From a candidate division TM6 bacterium UASB124 (GTDB lineage Bacteria > Dependentiae > Babeliae > Babeliales > RVW-14): a stretch of DNA of 41,020 nucleotides. This document shows, piece by piece, positions 40,975 through 41,020 of the stretch; position 1 is the stretch's first letter, and every line of letters begins with the position of its first letter. The stretch lies in assembly GCA_001468855.1 (NCBI GenBank), contig LDIV01000004.1, positions 1-41,020 of the forward strand. Reading direction: 5' to 3'. Below the pieces are notes generated by a model, which was not told where the DNA came from, ran no database searches, and saw nothing but the letters and a program-made list of their open reading frames with translations. A program made the translations under genes and the position numbers.

Positions 40975-41020
40975 GACATGGAGAGTTTGATCCTGGCTCA
41001 GAATGAACGCTGGCGGCGTG
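40975..41020 (+). rRNA. rrs: 16S ribosomal RNA, first ~46 nt
   Basis: AGAGTTTGATCCTGGCTCAG begins at 40982, followed by AATGAACGCTGGCGGCGTG, the universal 5' part of bacterial 16S. The mature 5' end is placed about 7 nt before it by comparison with E. coli numbering. The gene leaves the window. Confidence 0.97.

Noticed and set aside
40680..40979. 99-codon minus-strand open frame before 16S
   Set aside because: It runs antisense across the A-rich repeats and the rRNA leader; the Phe/Leu-rich product reflects poly-A on the other strand.

Overview
This is an AT-rich stretch of bacterial chromosome with a Gram-negative envelope. The signs are an outer-membrane barrel protein ending in Phe, LptB, and many proteins with signal peptides or N-terminal anchors. 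Peptidoglycan genes are also present (murI, mreC, a SpoIID-like protein). Gene content (a eukaryote-type ubiquitin protease with a signal peptide, many secreted proteins of unknown family, scattered housekeeping genes) suggests a small-genome, protist-associated bacterium. Candidatus Dependentiae (TM6) is my best guess, but it is an inference: only about 46 nt of 16S rRNA lie in the window, which is too little to place it.

Layout. Positions 1-7273 (minus strand) hold a compact cluster read right to left: a type I periplasmic binding protein, a pentameric ligand-gated ion channel (pLGIC) homologue, a membrane-anchored metallophosphatase-like protein with a Gln/Pro repeat tail, an outer-membrane barrel and, cut by the window edge, diphosphomevalonate decarboxylase. 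Positions 7666-10179 (plus) carry der, lptB and hpf. Two minus-strand envelope proteins follow (10300-12554). Then comes a plus-strand block with two PafA-like phosphatases flanking a membrane-anchored superoxide dismutase (12703-16867). From 17069 to 33075 there is a long plus-strand run: MATE transporter, gatC-gatA, dus, mreC, a USP-type deubiquitinase, murI, a DJ-1/PfpI protein, hflX, gap, a CAT-anticodon tRNA, a zinc-ribbon coiled-coil protein, RNase HI, a SpoIID-like protein, a YdjM-like protein and a secreted unknown. tatD (minus), an HU-like gene and a CPBP protease (plus), ndk and rpsA (minus), a PilN-like protein and a PfkB kinase (minus) follow. The window ends with a decayed lysine-rich repeat locus and the first bases of 16S rRNA.

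The most interesting items are the binding-protein/channel gene pair, which looks like a two-component chemical sensor with no ABC permease beside it, and the exported ubiquitin-specific protease with its catalytic residues intact, a likely host-directed effector. No CRISPR array, insertion sequence, integrase or phage gene was seen.
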